Assembly (NCBI GenBank): GCA_028281005.1
Contig: JANQKS010000102.1
Coordinates: forward strand, 118,243-182,242
DNA from: Pseudomonadales bacterium
Lineage (GTDB): Bacteria; Pseudomonadota; Gammaproteobacteria; Pseudomonadales; Azotimanducaceae
Direction: 5' to 3'
Length of the DNA: 64,000 nucleotides
The position numbers were made by a program, and so were the translations under genes. The notes beneath the pieces are model-generated. The model was given only the letters and a program-made list of their open reading frames with translations. It did no database searches and had not been told where the DNA came from. Positions 37,475-47,831 of the stretch are shown here, piece after piece. The first letter of the stretch is position 1, and each line of letters opens with the position of its first letter.

Positions 37475-38017
37475 GTGTCCGATCTAGAAGTCAAAGCGCA
37501 GCAAGCCTCGTCTGTGATTCCCGCTGCTGAGTTACATGGCATGGTGTGTGGCTTTGCGGCGGGCAATCCAACGCAGTTTTCACTCACCGATTTTGTTCAG
37601 CTGGCCGGGACTGACTCCTTGTCAGATGAAAATGCCGTGAGTGAGTTTGTTAGTGCCAGCCTCGACGCCCTGTTTTCCGAAGATATGGGTTTTAGTCCCT
37701 TGGTGCCCGACGACTCTGAGGTCCTGGCCAAACGTCTGGCCGGGTTGGCAGAATGGTGCGCGGGTTTCTTGGGCGGTTTCGGTGCCGGGGTGGCGGATCG
37801 CGCGGCGAGTGAGGCGTTGCACGTGGACGTACAAGAAATTTTGCGCGATTTTGCCAGTATCAGTGGGCTGGACGACGACATCGAAGGCGACGAGCAGGAT
37901 GAAAACTCGTTTATGGAGATATACGAGTACGTACGCGTGGCTGCAGTCCTCACTGCCACGCTCATGAGCCCCGAGCAACTAGACGAAAGCAACGCTGCCG
38001 AAAAGGATGAACCGTGA
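37475..38017 (+). CDS. ygfB: UPF0149 / YgfB family protein
   Basis: A 180-residue acidic helical protein with the family's AAELHGMVCGFAAG N-terminal motif, LAGLAEWCAGFLGGFG in the centre, and the Glu/Asp-rich MEIYEYVRVAAVLTATL region. Reported in Pseudomonas to affect beta-lactamase regulation; the general function is unsettled. Start GTG 37475 has no Shine-Dalgarno; TAAAAT at 37466-37471 lies immediately before it, so a leaderless transcript is conceivable. It overlaps pepP by 4 nt. Confidence 0.9.
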   Translation: MSDLEVKAQQASSVIPAAELHGMVCGFAAGNPTQFSLTDFVQLAGTDSLSDENAVSEFVSASLDALFSEDMGFSPLVPDDSEVLAKRLAGLAEWCAGFLGGFGAGVADRAASEALHVDVQEILRDFASISGLDDDIEGDEQDENSFMEIYEYVRVAAVLTATLMSPEQLDESNAAEKDEP

Positions 38018-39354
38018 GCATCAGCGTCGCCGAGCACAAAAAGCGGCGCCGTGCCTTGATGAGCATGATGCCGGACGGCGCCATAGCGGTTGTGCCGGGC
38101 GCAAGTGTGGCGCGACGTAATCGCGACGTGTACTACCCGTTTCGCCAAGACAGCGACTTTTACTATCTCACCGGCTTTACCGAACCGGAAGCCCTGTTAG
38201 TGTTGGCTCCCGGACGGGAACATGGTGAAGAATTGCTGTTTTGCGCCGAGCGTGATCCGCATGCAGAGCGCTGGGATGGTGAACGTATGGGGCCGGAGCG
38301 CGCCACACAGATGCTGAATGTGGACGACGCTTTCCCTTATGCGGACCTCGATGACATTTTGCCGGGGTTACTGGAAGGCCGTGACTGCATCTATATTAAT
38401 CTCGGTGAATATCCGGAGTTTGATGGCCGCTTGTTGGGTTGGGTGGCGGACATTCGCAAACGCGAAGCCGGTGGTGCGCAGCCGCCCGGGGAGTTTTTGT
38501 CGCTCAAACATTTGTTACACGAACAACGCCTGTTCAAGTCCGCCCAGGAAGTTAAAACTATGCGCAAAGCCGCGGCCATTACAGCGGATGCGCACATGCG
38601 CGCCATGCAGGCTGTCCGTCCCGGGATGAAAGAAAGCCAGCTCGAAGCAGAGCTGACCTATGAGTTTATGAAACAGGGGGCGAGTGCCGCGGCTTACCCG
38701 AGCATTGTCGGCGGCGGCAACAATGCTTGTGTCATGCATTACACCTCTAACGATGCGATCCTGAAGAAAAACGAGTTGGTGCTCATCGATGCCGGTTGTG
38801 AATACAACCACTATGCGGCAGACGTCACCCGCACGTTTCCGGTAGGCGGAAAGTTTAGTGCCGCGCAACGCGCCATCTACGAGATTGTTCTGCAGGCCAA
38901 TTTGCAGGCCGTTGCACAGTGTCATCCCGGCAATCACTTTAATGCACCGCATGAGGCGGCCCTGCGCACCATGGTCGAAGGTTTGTTGCAGTTAGGCCTG
39001 TTGCATGGCGATCTCGAAACATTGCTGGCTGAGGATGACGAAGTTAGGGATTTTTGCCCACATAAAACGTCCCACTGGTTGGGGTTAGATGTACATGATG
39101 TGGGCGACTACCGCCTTGCCGAGCAGTGGCGAGATCTCGAACCGGGTATGGTGCTGACCATAGAGCCTGGTATCTACATACCTCACAACGAGACTACCGA
39201 ACACCTACCGGCCCGTTATCGTGGGATTGGGGTACGCGTAGAAGATGATGTCCTGATCACCAAAACTGGCTGTGAAGTGCTGAGTGCAGCGGCGCCAAAG
39301 CAGGTTGACGATATTGAAGCGTTAATGGCGCAGCCCTTGGTCGCCAATGGCTGA
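38014..39354 (+). CDS. pepP: Xaa-Pro aminopeptidase PepP
   Basis: Cytosolic dinuclear-metal peptidase removing N-terminal residues before proline. 446 residues with pita-bread-fold metal ligands in DAGCEYNHYAADVTRTFPV, HKTSHWLGLDVHDVG, TIEPGIYIP and GIGVRVEDDVLIT. GTG start overlaps the ygfB stop; the stop overlaps the following Ubi gene by 8 nt, so ygfB-pepP-ubi is one operon. Confidence 0.96.
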   Translation: MSISVAEHKKRRRALMSMMPDGAIAVVPGASVARRNRDVYYPFRQDSDFYYLTGFTEPEALLVLAPGREHGEELLFCAERDPHAERWDGERMGPERATQMLNVDDAFPYADLDDILPGLLEGRDCIYINLGEYPEFDGRLLGWVADIRKREAGGAQPPGEFLSLKHLLHEQRLFKSAQEVKTMRKAAAITADAHMRAMQAVRPGMKESQLEAELTYEFMKQGASAAAYPSIVGGGNNACVMHYTSNDAILKKNELVLIDAGCEYNHYAADVTRTFPVGGKFSAAQRAIYEIVLQANLQAVAQCHPGNHFNAPHEAALRTMVEGLLQLGLLHGDLETLLAEDDEVRDFCPHKTSHWLGLDVHDVGDYRLAEQWRDLEPGMVLTIEPGIYIPHNETTEHLPARYRGIGVRVEDDVLITKTGCEVLSAAAPKQVDDIEALMAQPLVANG

Positions 39355-40528
39355 GAGCTCAACAAGTCAGCGCTCCCGTGTGGCGGTGATCGGCGGCGGC
39401 TTAGTCGGCGCAACCACCGCCTTGTTGCTGCATGGTCTGGGTTTTCCGGTCACCTTGGTCGATCGGCAGCGGCCAAAAATTAACACGGGTGCCTTGGGTA
39501 TAGACATTCGCAACGTGGCGCTATCACCTGCCTCCCGTAGCTTGTTGCAACAGGCGGGCATCTGGGGGGAAGTGCCCGCAACCCCTTATCATCATATGTG
39601 TGTTTGGGAGCAGTGGGGTACGGCGGAAGTCCACTTTGATGCTGCCGATGCCGGGGTGCCCGAGTTGGGTTGGTTAATTGAAATGAGCCCGCTGGTCTGT
39701 GCCGCTTGGCAACAGCTCGAAGTGGTGGGTGTCGAGCTGGTGGAGGCGTCCATCCAGCACGTTGTCCCCCAAACAGACAATGTGCTCCTACAATTTGACA
39801 ACGGCGCGCAGCAGTTTGATTTTGTCATTGCCGCCGATGGCGCCCAATCCGTGGTGCGCAAGGCGTTAAATTTGGGTGTGGAGCAGCAGCACCTGGACCA
39901 GGTGGCCATCGCCACGGTGGTGCGCACGGCCGAAGCACACCAACAGACCGCCTGGCAGCGTTTCTTGGTGGAGGGTCCGTTGGCGTTTTTGCCTGCACCG
40001 GACCCACAGGTCTGTTCCGTGGTCTGGTCGCAAACTAAGGCCAAGGCAGAGCAGCGTTTGCAGCTCGACGACGCGGCGTTTGCCGAAGATATTGGCCACG
40101 CCATCGAACACCGCCTAGGCGAGGTGCTGGCAGTAGATCAGCGCTTCAGTTTCCCGCTGACCCAACAGCGCGTAAAACAGTGTGCGCCCCACCCGCGGGT
40201 GTTGTTGATCGGAGATGCCATGCGTGTGGTGCACCCGTTGGCCGGACAGGGCGTGAACCTGGGTTTGGAAGATGTCCACAACGTATTGCAAGTGGCGGCG
40301 CATCAATCTAACTTAGCCGCGCCTGATATCTGGCAGCGCTTTGCGCGGCAACGTCAGACACGCTCTGCGCTGATGATTCAGGTCATGGCGACATTGCAGC
40401 AGGTGTATACCAACCCCAAACCGGCTATGGCGTTATTGCGAAATCTTGGTGTGCAGACCTTTAATGCCTTGGATGGCGTGAAACGCCAAGTTATGCGCGA
40501 GGCGATGGGGCTTAGCCACCTCGGTTAA
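39347..40528 (+). CDS. FAD-dependent ubiquinone hydroxylase, UbiH/UbiF/UbiI family
   Basis: Flavin monooxygenase for ring hydroxylation in ubiquinone synthesis. 393 residues: Rossmann FAD motif VAVIGGGLVGATTALLL, middle VIAADGAQSVVRK, and a second FAD motif GDAMRVVHPLAGQGVNLGLED (the usual GDAAH is GDAMR here). The tail NLGVQTFNALDGVKRQVM..AMGL is most like UbiI. The operon with pepP suggests UbiH; only one such gene is present here, where E. coli has two, so regiospecificity is left open. Confidence 0.88.
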   Translation: MAESSTSQRSRVAVIGGGLVGATTALLLHGLGFPVTLVDRQRPKINTGALGIDIRNVALSPASRSLLQQAGIWGEVPATPYHHMCVWEQWGTAEVHFDAADAGVPELGWLIEMSPLVCAAWQQLEVVGVELVEASIQHVVPQTDNVLLQFDNGAQQFDFVIAADGAQSVVRKALNLGVEQQHLDQVAIATVVRTAEAHQQTAWQRFLVEGPLAFLPAPDPQVCSVVWSQTKAKAEQRLQLDDAAFAEDIGHAIEHRLGEVLAVDQRFSFPLTQQRVKQCAPHPRVLLIGDAMRVVHPLAGQGVNLGLEDVHNVLQVAAHQSNLAAPDIWQRFARQRQTRSALMIQVMATLQQVYTNPKPAMALLRNLGVQTFNALDGVKRQVMREAMGLSHLG

Positions 40529-40566
40529 CCGCAGCCGGTCACATTTCCACTCAGACGAATCAAACC

Positions 40567-41649
40567 ATGGCAGATCATTCTTCCGCACTAAAGACTCCGT
40601 TATTCGACGAACATGTCGCCGCCGCCGGCAAACTGGTGGACTTCGCCGGTTGGATGTTACCCGTGAACTACGGCTCCCAGATCGAAGAACACCAGTCGGT
40701 GCGCACTGCGGTAGGCATGTTTGATGTATCACATATGACCATCATCGATGTGCACGGTGGCGATGCCGAAGCCTTTCTACGACGGTTGGTCGCCAACGAC
40801 GTAGCAAAGTTGCAAGAATGGGGAGCGTTGTATGGCGCTCTGTTAAACGAAACCGGCGGTGTGATTGACGACTTGATAGTGTACTTCCTGCCGGACCGCT
40901 ATCGCTGTGTGGTGAACGCGTCTACCCGGCAAAAAGTACTGAGCTGGTTTTCCAAGCACAGTTTACCGGCCATGAGTTTTGCCGAGCAGGATCAGGCCAT
41001 GATTGCGGTGCAGGGCCCCCAGGCGCTGGCAACCGTGCAAGAGCTCTGGCCTGGCTGTGTACCAGACAGCCTAAACCCGTTTAGCGCCTGCCGCTTTGGC
41101 GACTGGCTCATTGGCCGTACCGGCTACACGGGTGAAGACGGGGTGGAGATTATGCTGCCGGTCAATGACGCGGCGGCGGTCTGGCAAACTCTGCGCGCTG
41201 CCGGTGTGCAGCCCTGCGGTCTGGGTGCTCGGGATACGCTGCGTTTAGAGGCAGGTCTAAACTTGTATGGCCAGGACTTGGATGAAAATACCTCGCCGCT
41301 GGCCTCCAATATTGGTTGGACTGTTGCGTGGCAGCCGCCCGAGCGCGCCTTCATCGGGCGCCAAGCGATAGAGCCGCAACGTGGCAACTGTCCGACCAAA
41401 TTGACCGGATTAGTCATGCGGGATAAGGGTATATTGCGCCATGGTCAGGACGTGACCACATCCGCAGGTGATGGGATAATCACCAGTGGCACCTATTCGC
41501 CGACCCTGGAGTGTAGCATCGCCTTGGCCAGGGTACCCAAAGAAGCCACAGGGCCATGCCAGGTAGAGATCCGCGGCAAGCTGAAAGCGGCACGGATCGT
41601 CAACCCCCCCTTTGTGCGCAACGGTAAGGTGTTGGTCGACGAAGCATAA
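40567..41649 (+). CDS. gcvT: Glycine cleavage T-protein (aminomethyltransferase)
   Basis: Transfers the methylene group from the H-protein-bound intermediate to THF and releases ammonia. 360 residues: FAGWMLPVNYGSQIEEHQSVRTAVGMFDVSHM, GRTGYTGEDGVEI and LGARDTLRLEAGL typify GcvT. 38 bp after the Ubi gene; no space for a glycine riboswitch. First of gcvT-gcvH-gcvPA-gcvPB. Confidence 0.96.
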   Translation: MADHSSALKTPLFDEHVAAAGKLVDFAGWMLPVNYGSQIEEHQSVRTAVGMFDVSHMTIIDVHGGDAEAFLRRLVANDVAKLQEWGALYGALLNETGGVIDDLIVYFLPDRYRCVVNASTRQKVLSWFSKHSLPAMSFAEQDQAMIAVQGPQALATVQELWPGCVPDSLNPFSACRFGDWLIGRTGYTGEDGVEIMLPVNDAAAVWQTLRAAGVQPCGLGARDTLRLEAGLNLYGQDLDENTSPLASNIGWTVAWQPPERAFIGRQAIEPQRGNCPTKLTGLVMRDKGILRHGQDVTTSAGDGIITSGTYSPTLECSIALARVPKEATGPCQVEIRGKLKAARIVNPPFVRNGKVLVDEA

Positions 41650-41729
41650 ACGGTCAGATTGACGGATCAGCCAGATGATCGCTGGTGCCGCTTACAATAA
41701 CGAGATAAGAGATTGAAGGACGTTTGGGT

Positions 41730-42125
41730 ATGAGTGATATCCCCACAGATTGTAAATACGTGGCCACCCACGAGTGGGCGCGGCTGGAAGAAGACGGCAC
41801 CGTTAGCGTGGGTATTTCTGACTTCGCGCAAAATTCGCTAGGGGATGTTGTGTATGTAGAGTTGCCCGAACAGGGTCAGGATGTTGTCGCCGGAGACGAA
41901 GCCGGTGTGGTGGAATCTGTGAAAGCCGCATCCGACATCTATGCCCCGGTGTCGGGTACTGTCGTGGCCATTAACGATTCTCTCGAAGATGAGCCCGAGA
42001 AAGTAAACCAAGACCCCTACGGAGACGGTTGGTTTTTTAAACTAAAACCCAACGATGAAGCAGAATTGGCGGAACTTCTGGACGCAGAAGCGTATCAAGA
42101 AGTATGTGATGCTGAAGAGCACTAA
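41730..42125 (+). CDS. gcvH: Glycine cleavage H-protein
   Basis: Lipoyl carrier protein of 131 residues shuttling the aminomethyl group. The lipoylated lysine is Lys65 in [16 protein letters not shown]; preceded by [22 protein letters not shown]. Start ATG 41730 with GAAGGA about 9 nt upstream; two codons upstream a further start is possible but less well placed. Confidence 0.97.
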   Translation: MSDIPTDCKYVATHEWARLEEDGTVSVGISDFAQNSLGDVVYVELPEQGQDVVAGDEAGVVESVKAASDIYAPVSGTVVAINDSLEDEPEKVNQDPYGDGWFFKLKPNDEAELAELLDAEAYQEVCDAEEH

Positions 42126-42172
42126 GCCAACGTACCTGATAGATCAGAGCTAGAAACCAGGGCTAAAAATCA

Positions 42173-43549
42173 ATGCCATTTGTTCCGCATACCGAAGCGG
42201 ATGTAGCAGCCATGCTGGCGGAAATCGGCGTGGCGGACATCGAGACTTTGTTCGACGAAATCCCCCCACACCTGGCCAACGGCAGTCTGCACAACGTGCC
42301 CGCGGGCAAAAGTGAGCTGGCCATGCTGCAACTCATGGCTGAGCGCGCCAGTTTGGACGAAGGTTATACCTGCTTTCTAGGGGGTGGCAGTTATGACCAT
42401 CACATACCTGCGGCGGTCTGGGACATCACCAGTCGCGGTGAGTTTATGACGGCGTATACCCCCTATCAGGCAGAAGCCAGCCAAGGCACGTTGCAGCTGA
42501 TTTATGAATATCAGTCGATGATGGCCGCCCTCACCGGCATGGATGTCTCCAACGCCTCTGTCTACGACGGTGCCAGTGGTTTGGCCGAAGCGATGCTCAT
42601 GGCCTTGCGCGGCAACAAGAAAAACAAAGGCGGGCAAATCCTGGTGGCCGACTCCGTGCACCCCAACTACCGTACCGCGGCTCGTAACATCGTAAAAAAC
42701 CAAGGCATAGAACTGTTGCCGCTGGGGTTGGACGCAAGCGGCGTGATAGACCTTGAGCAATTACCCGCAGACGCCGCACCCGCGGCGCTGGTGATCCAGC
42801 AGCCGAACTTTTTTGGCCGGCTGGAAACGGTGGATGAGCTGACCGACTGGGCGCATGCGCGTAATGCACTGGTGATCGCTGTGGTTAATCCGATGACCCT
42901 GGCGGTGCTGAAACCTCCGGGTGAGTGGGGTAATGACGGTGCCGATATCGTGTGCGGGGACGGGCAACCTCTGGGTGTACCGATGGCCTCCGGCGGCCCT
43001 TCGTTTGGATTTACATGTTGTCGACAGAGCTTGGTTCGACAGATGCCCGGCCGCATTATCGGGCGTACCGAAGACCTCGACGGTAAAATTGGATATGCGC
43101 TCACCCTGCAAGCCCGCGAGCAACACATCCGTCGTGGCAAAGCCACTTCCAACATCTGCACCAACCAAGGTTTGTTGGTGACCGCGGGCACCATTTACAT
43201 GAGTCTGATGGGCCCTCAAGGCTTAGCAGAGGTGGCTGCACAGAGCCACGCTAAAGCGATGCGTTTGCGCCAGGCGCTGCTGGCCCTGCCCGGTGTAGAG
43301 CCACTGTTTGAGGGGGCACATTTCCATGAGTTTGCGTTGCGCTTGCCGCGTCCGGCCTCGCAGGTGATAGCGGCGTTGATGCAGCAAGGCATTCTGGCCG
43401 GTCTGTGTCTGGCCGATTTTACCAATGACTTAGTCGAAGATGCGGACCATGTGTTGCTCACCGCGGTAACAGAAAAGCGCACAGACGCGGAGATAGATGC
43501 CTTGGTGGCAGCCCTTGGCGCTGAGTTGCAAACCGAGGAGCAGGCATGA
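42173..43549 (+). CDS. gcvPA: Glycine dehydrogenase (decarboxylating) subunit 1
   Basis: N-terminal half of the P-protein as a separate 458-residue subunit: [66 protein letters not shown] and MPGRIIGRT. It forms the heterotetramer with GcvPB. The stop overlaps gcvPB by 4 nt. The split form is usual in Gram-positives, archaea and some proteobacteria; enteric bacteria have one fused GcvP. Confidence 0.96.
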   Translation: MPFVPHTEADVAAMLAEIGVADIETLFDEIPPHLANGSLHNVPAGKSELAMLQLMAERASLDEGYTCFLGGGSYDHHIPAAVWDITSRGEFMTAYTPYQAEASQGTLQLIYEYQSMMAALTGMDVSNASVYDGASGLAEAMLMALRGNKKNKGGQILVADSVHPNYRTAARNIVKNQGIELLPLGLDASGVIDLEQLPADAAPAALVIQQPNFFGRLETVDELTDWAHARNALVIAVVNPMTLAVLKPPGEWGNDGADIVCGDGQPLGVPMASGGPSFGFTCCRQSLVRQMPGRIIGRTEDLDGKIGYALTLQAREQHIRRGKATSNICTNQGLLVTAGTIYMSLMGPQGLAEVAAQSHAKAMRLRQALLALPGVEPLFEGAHFHEFALRLPRPASQVIAALMQQGILAGLCLADFTNDLVEDADHVLLTAVTEKRTDAEIDALVAALGAELQTEEQA

Positions 43550-45015
43550 GTACCATTTTTGACATCAGCGCTGAAGGCCGCCGTGCCTATGCCCAGCGTA
43601 TAGACGGCGCGGACAAACAGGCCCTGGCGGACCTACCTGAAGAACTGCTGCGCCGAACACCGCCGGCGCTGCCCCAAGTCTCAGAACTGCAGGCAGTGCG
43701 CCACTATACCAATTTGTCGCGGAAAAACTTTTCCATCGACACGCAGTTTTACCCGCTCGGTTCTTGCACCATGAAGTACAACCCGCGCGGCGCACACAAG
43801 GCGGCTAGCCTGCCCGGCTTTCTCGGACGGCACCCCCTAGCCCCGGAAGCGGCCAGCCAAGGGCATTTGTCCTGTCTGTACGATTTGCAGGAAATTCTCA
43901 AGGACGTCACCGGCATGCAGGGTGTGTCGCTGACGCCCATGGCCGGGGCCCAGGGTGAGTTTGCCGGCGTGGCCATGATTCGCGCTTACCATGAAGCCCG
44001 CGGGGATGCGGCGCGCACCGAAATATTGGTGCCCAGCGCGGCCCACGGCACCAATCCGGCGACGGCGGTGATGTGCGGCTACAAAGTGACGGAAGTGGCG
44101 GTGGACAGCTCCGGTGACGTAGATCTTGCCGCGCTCAAAGAAGCGGTTGGACCGCAGACGGCAGGGTTGATGATGACTAACCCCTCCACCTGTGGTGTGT
44201 TTGAGCGCCAGATTGAAGCCATTGCCCAGACCGTACATGACGCCGGCGGGTTGCTTTACTACGACGGTGCCAACCTCAATGCCATTCTCGGCAAGGTGAA
44301 ACCTGGCGACATGGGTTTCGATGTGTTGCACATGAACCTGCACAAGACCTTTGCAACACCCCATGGCGGAGGTGGGCCGGGCGCAGGGCCGGTCGGTGTG
44401 TCTGAGCGCTTGTTACCGCATCTGCCGCTGCCTATTGTCGCGCCCGCGCAAGAGGGTGGTTATCGATGGCTCGACGAAGCAGATTTGCCGTTGTCCATTG
44501 GCCGTCTGTCTGGATTTGCCGGTAACGCCGGCATTCTTATCCGCGCCCTGGCTTACGCACTGTTACTCGGCCGTGAAGGTCTACATCGCGTGGGTGAATA
44601 TGCCACGCTAAATGCCAACTATATGGCCGCGCGTCTGGCGAAGGCAGGCTTTCAGTTGGCCTACCCGGAACGACGCGCAACGCATGAGTTTATTCTAACT
44701 TTTGCGCAAGAGGCCAAAGAGCTGGGTGTCACCGCCATGGACATCGCCAAGCGATTGTTGGATTACGGTATGCATTCACCTACTACCTATTTCCCGCTGT
44801 TGATACCCGAGTGTTTCCTTGTTGAGCCGACGGAGACGGAAAGCTTAGAGGAGCTTGACCGATACATCGAAGCGCTCATTGCCATACGTGAAGAAGCGCA
44901 AAAAGATGCGGAGTTTGTCAAACAGGCGCCTTACCACACGCCGGTCCGACGCCTGGACGACGTCAAGGCGGCGCGTGAGCTGGATCTCACCTGGGCACCG
45001 GCCAGCGCGGGCTAG
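43546..45015 (+). CDS. gcvPB: Glycine dehydrogenase (decarboxylating) subunit 2
   Basis: PLP-binding half of the P-protein, 489 residues. PLP Lys267 in [34 protein letters not shown] near the N-terminus and [17 protein letters not shown] in the C-terminal domain. Decarboxylates glycine and loads the remaining aminomethyl group on GcvH. Last gene of the operon; convergent with the YyaL-like gene, 33 bp apart. Confidence 0.96.
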   Translation: MSTIFDISAEGRRAYAQRIDGADKQALADLPEELLRRTPPALPQVSELQAVRHYTNLSRKNFSIDTQFYPLGSCTMKYNPRGAHKAASLPGFLGRHPLAPEAASQGHLSCLYDLQEILKDVTGMQGVSLTPMAGAQGEFAGVAMIRAYHEARGDAARTEILVPSAAHGTNPATAVMCGYKVTEVAVDSSGDVDLAALKEAVGPQTAGLMMTNPSTCGVFERQIEAIAQTVHDAGGLLYYDGANLNAILGKVKPGDMGFDVLHMNLHKTFATPHGGGGPGAGPVGVSERLLPHLPLPIVAPAQEGGYRWLDEADLPLSIGRLSGFAGNAGILIRALAYALLLGREGLHRVGEYATLNANYMAARLAKAGFQLAYPERRATHEFILTFAQEAKELGVTAMDIAKRLLDYGMHSPTTYFPLLIPECFLVEPTETESLEELDRYIEALIAIREEAQKDAEFVKQAPYHTPVRRLDDVKAARELDLTWAPASAG

Positions 45016-45048
45016 CCCCGCTTCGCAGGTCATCTCGCTGGGTGCTAC

Positions 45049-47109
45049 TTAGCCCAGTGCTGCCTTCAGTTCGTCCAGCGAAGTGATGGGTAATGAACAC
45101 TGCATGCCGCTGCAGACATAGGCGGTGACCTGATTCTGCTGTTCACTGCTGACCAGCTTAGGCAAGTAGGCGGGTAAGGTGCGGGTATCCGCATAGGGTA
45201 TTGCGTACACCTGCCGCCAGGGTGTAAAACCGTCGTCCAGCGCATTGCTCCAGTTCTGCATCAGGTCCTCAGGCCCGCGTAAGATCACTTGCTCAGGCGG
45301 ATAAACGGTGTCTTCCAAGGCGTGTAATAAAGCACAGTGCCCGGCCGGCAAGCGTTCCATAACGGCCCTCGCCCAGCGCAAGGTGTTGTGGGCTGCATCC
45401 AAATATTGGCTATCACCGAGTAGGTGACCCAGCTGCATCAGCGCTCGAGCGGCAACGCCATTGCCGGGTGGTACCGAATCATCCATGGTGGGTTTAGGCC
45501 GATAAATGAGCGTTTCATGCTCATGTGCGGTGAAGTAGAACCCGCCGTGTTCAACGTCATAGAACTGCTCCAGCATCACATCCGCCAGCGCTTTCGCAAA
45601 GGCGATGTCAGCCTCCCGCCAGCGCACACCGAGTAAGGTTAACAAGCCATCCAACAGGTAGGCGTAGTCATCCAGATAACCGTTGTGTTTGGCCTCACCA
45701 TCGGTCCAAGTAGCGCTGAGGCGTGTGCCGTTCCAGCAATGTGCCTGTAGGAAGTCTGTGGTCTGTTGCGCCAGATCAATCCAATCGCTGCGTTGTTGCT
45801 GGGCTCCTGCATGGGCTAAACCACGAATCGCCAATCCGTTCCAACCGGTGAGGATTTTGTGGTCGGTACCCGGTCGTACCCGGGTGTCTCGCTCGGCCAA
45901 GAGTTTGGTTTTGGCGTTGGTCAGCAGCGAGTCAGCTTCGGCCGCGTCGAGGGAGAGGCGGCTGACCACCGAACGCCATGAGTCGTGGCGGTGCAAATTC
46001 CATTTGCTGTCGAAATTTGCGGGCTTGTCCAAACCGTACAGGGTTTCCACCAACAGGTACTCGTCGGCGTTAAGGAGCTTTTTGACCTGGTCTCGGCGCC
46101 AAACGTAGAAGCGGCCTTCTTCGCCTTCGGAGTCGGCGTCGAGGGCGGCAAAAAAACCACCTTCGGGGTGGCGCATTTCCCGCTGCATCCAGTTGATGGT
46201 GTCGGCCACAGCGTCGCGGAACAGCGCATCCGGTCCTAGGGTGAGAGCAAAGCTGTACAGGCTTAAAAGTTGTGCGTTGTCGTACAGCATTTTCTCAAAG
46301 TGCGGAATCATCCACTTGCGGTCGGTGGCATAACGGCAGAAGCCGCCGCCGAGATGGTCGTAGATACCACCCCGGGCCATCTGCGTTAGGGTAATCATCA
46401 CCATGTCTAGCGCGTCTTTGTCGTTGCCGCCGGCGCGGCGTGTGTGGGCCCAATGACGCAAGACGCGCTCCAACGCGGCGGGCATAGGAAATTTAGGCGC
46501 GCTGCCGAAGCCACCGTCCGCCGCATCGTATTGTTTGCCCAAAGCTTCCCGGGCGGCGGCCAGCACTTCGATGTCTTCCACGGTTGGGTCAAGCAGTGGC
46601 GACACCATTTGCTCCAGCGTGTTTTTGATCTTCTCGCCTTGCTGATTGAGCTCGTCACGCTGATTGTCGAATACTTCTTTTAGGCGCAGCAGCAAGTCGC
46701 TGAATCCGGGCAACTGGTGTCGCGGTGTTTTGGGGAAATAGGTGCCGCCGTAATACGGCACCAAGGTCTGTGGATCTAAGAACATCGTTAACGGCCAACC
46801 ACCCCCCTGTTGGGTCAGCAACTGCAGCCCGGTTTGATATATTTTGTCGAGATCCGGCCGCTCTTCGCGGTCGACTTTAATGTTGACGAAATGTTCATTC
46901 ATCACCGTCGCTGTGGCGGCATCTTCAAACGATTCGTGCGCCATCACATGGCACCAATGACAAGTAGAGTAGCCGATCGACAGTAGAATCGGTTTGTCGT
47001 GCAGGCGCGCTTCATCCAGCGCGTCATCGTCCCAAGGCTGCCAATGCACAGGGTTATCAGCATGCTGCTTTAGGTAAGGGCTGGTCTCGGTGGCAAGGCG
47101 GTTGGTCAT
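45049..47109 (-). CDS. YyaL-like protein: DUF255 thioredoxin domain plus six-hairpin glycosidase-like domain
   Basis: A 686-residue protein. The N-terminal DUF255 thioredoxin-fold domain has [18 protein letters not shown] and the CxxC motif CHWC. A long alpha/alpha-barrel region follows ([50 protein letters not shown]), ending in a short Cys-containing tail. Widespread in bacteria and man (SPATA20); function unknown. The frame is open to 47211, but the family starts at NRLA.ETSPYL, favouring ATG 47109 or 47115; no clear ribosome site decides. Divergent from rppH. Confidence 0.88.
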   Translation of the reverse strand: MTNRLATETSPYLKQHADNPVHWQPWDDDALDEARLHDKPILLSIGYSTCHWCHVMAHESFEDAATATVMNEHFVNIKVDREERPDLDKIYQTGLQLLTQQGGGWPLTMFLDPQTLVPYYGGTYFPKTPRHQLPGFSDLLLRLKEVFDNQRDELNQQGEKIKNTLEQMVSPLLDPTVEDIEVLAAAREALGKQYDAADGGFGSAPKFPMPAALERVLRHWAHTRRAGGNDKDALDMVMITLTQMARGGIYDHLGGGFCRYATDRKWMIPHFEKMLYDNAQLLSLYSFALTLGPDALFRDAVADTINWMQREMRHPEGGFFAALDADSEGEEGRFYVWRRDQVKKLLNADEYLLVETLYGLDKPANFDSKWNLHRHDSWRSVVSRLSLDAAEADSLLTNAKTKLLAERDTRVRPGTDHKILTGWNGLAIRGLAHAGAQQQRSDWIDLAQQTTDFLQAHCWNGTRLSATWTDGEAKHNGYLDDYAYLLDGLLTLLGVRWREADIAFAKALADVMLEQFYDVEHGGFYFTAHEHETLIYRPKPTMDDSVPPGNGVAARALMQLGHLLGDSQYLDAAHNTLRWARAVMERLPAGHCALLHALEDTVYPPEQVILRGPEDLMQNWSNALDDGFTPWRQVYAIPYADTRTLPAYLPKLVSSEQQNQVTAYVCSGMQCSLPITSLDELKAALG

Positions 47110-47276
47110 GGTCATGCAGGTATGGGTGGATGCGGCATGATCGCACGGATCTTCAAAGATTTGTGCTAAAGCGTGTTTTCCGGTATCAAGGCCTATCGGA
47201 TACAAGTGCATCGCTACGAAATCTCAGCCAGCTCAAAGCTTGTAGATTGTGAAATGCGATGTCGACAGGGGAATGC

Positions 47277-47765
47277 ATGGTAGATGCGGACGGTTTTCGG
47301 CCGAACGTGGGCATTGTCCTCGCCAATGGAAAAGGCACGGGGCAAGTACTGTGGGCGCGGCGTGTTGGAGGTCACGACGCCTGGCAGTTTCCACAGGGGG
47401 GCATCAACGACGGTGAGACGCCGGAGCAGGCGCTCTACCGCGAGCTCCATGAAGAAATTGGTCTGACCGAACACGAAGTGAAGGTGGTGGCCCGCACCAA
47501 GGGTTGGCTGCGGTATCGCCTGCCGCGCCGTTTGCGCCGCTACAACTCCACGCCGGGTTTTGTGGGGCAGAAGCAGAAGTGGTTTTTGCTCGAAATGTTG
47601 GCCGACGACAGCGCTGTGCGCATGGATCGCGGACCAAAACCCGAATTTGATCACTGGGATTGGGTGTCCTTCTGGTACCCGCTGACACAGGTTGTGGATT
47701 TCAAGCGTGACGTCTACCGGCGTGCGCTGGCTGAATTGGCTCCACACCTGCCGCTCAGTGATTAA
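47277..47765 (+). CDS. rppH: RNA pyrophosphohydrolase RppH
   Basis: Nudix enzyme that strips pyrophosphate from mRNA 5' ends and so triggers decay. 162 residues starting [14 protein letters not shown]. Nudix box [20 protein letters not shown] plus IGL, then WLRYRLPRR and GQKQKWFLL. Start ATG 47277 follows ACAGGGG; an ATG six codons upstream is less conserved. Directly before ptsP, as in E. coli. Confidence 0.96.
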   Translation: MVDADGFRPNVGIVLANGKGTGQVLWARRVGGHDAWQFPQGGINDGETPEQALYRELHEEIGLTEHEVKVVARTKGWLRYRLPRRLRRYNSTPGFVGQKQKWFLLEMLADDSAVRMDRGPKPEFDHWDWVSFWYPLTQVVDFKRDVYRRALAELAPHLPLSD

Positions 47766-47831
47766 GCGGACCCAAAAGTTTAGGCCCCGACAAACGCAGG
47801 AAAACCAGGAACACAGGAAGCGACACCTCGA

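Noticed and set aside
40529..40566. Glycine riboswitch before gcvT
   Set aside because: Only 38 bp separate the Ubi gene and gcvT, far too short for the aptamer.
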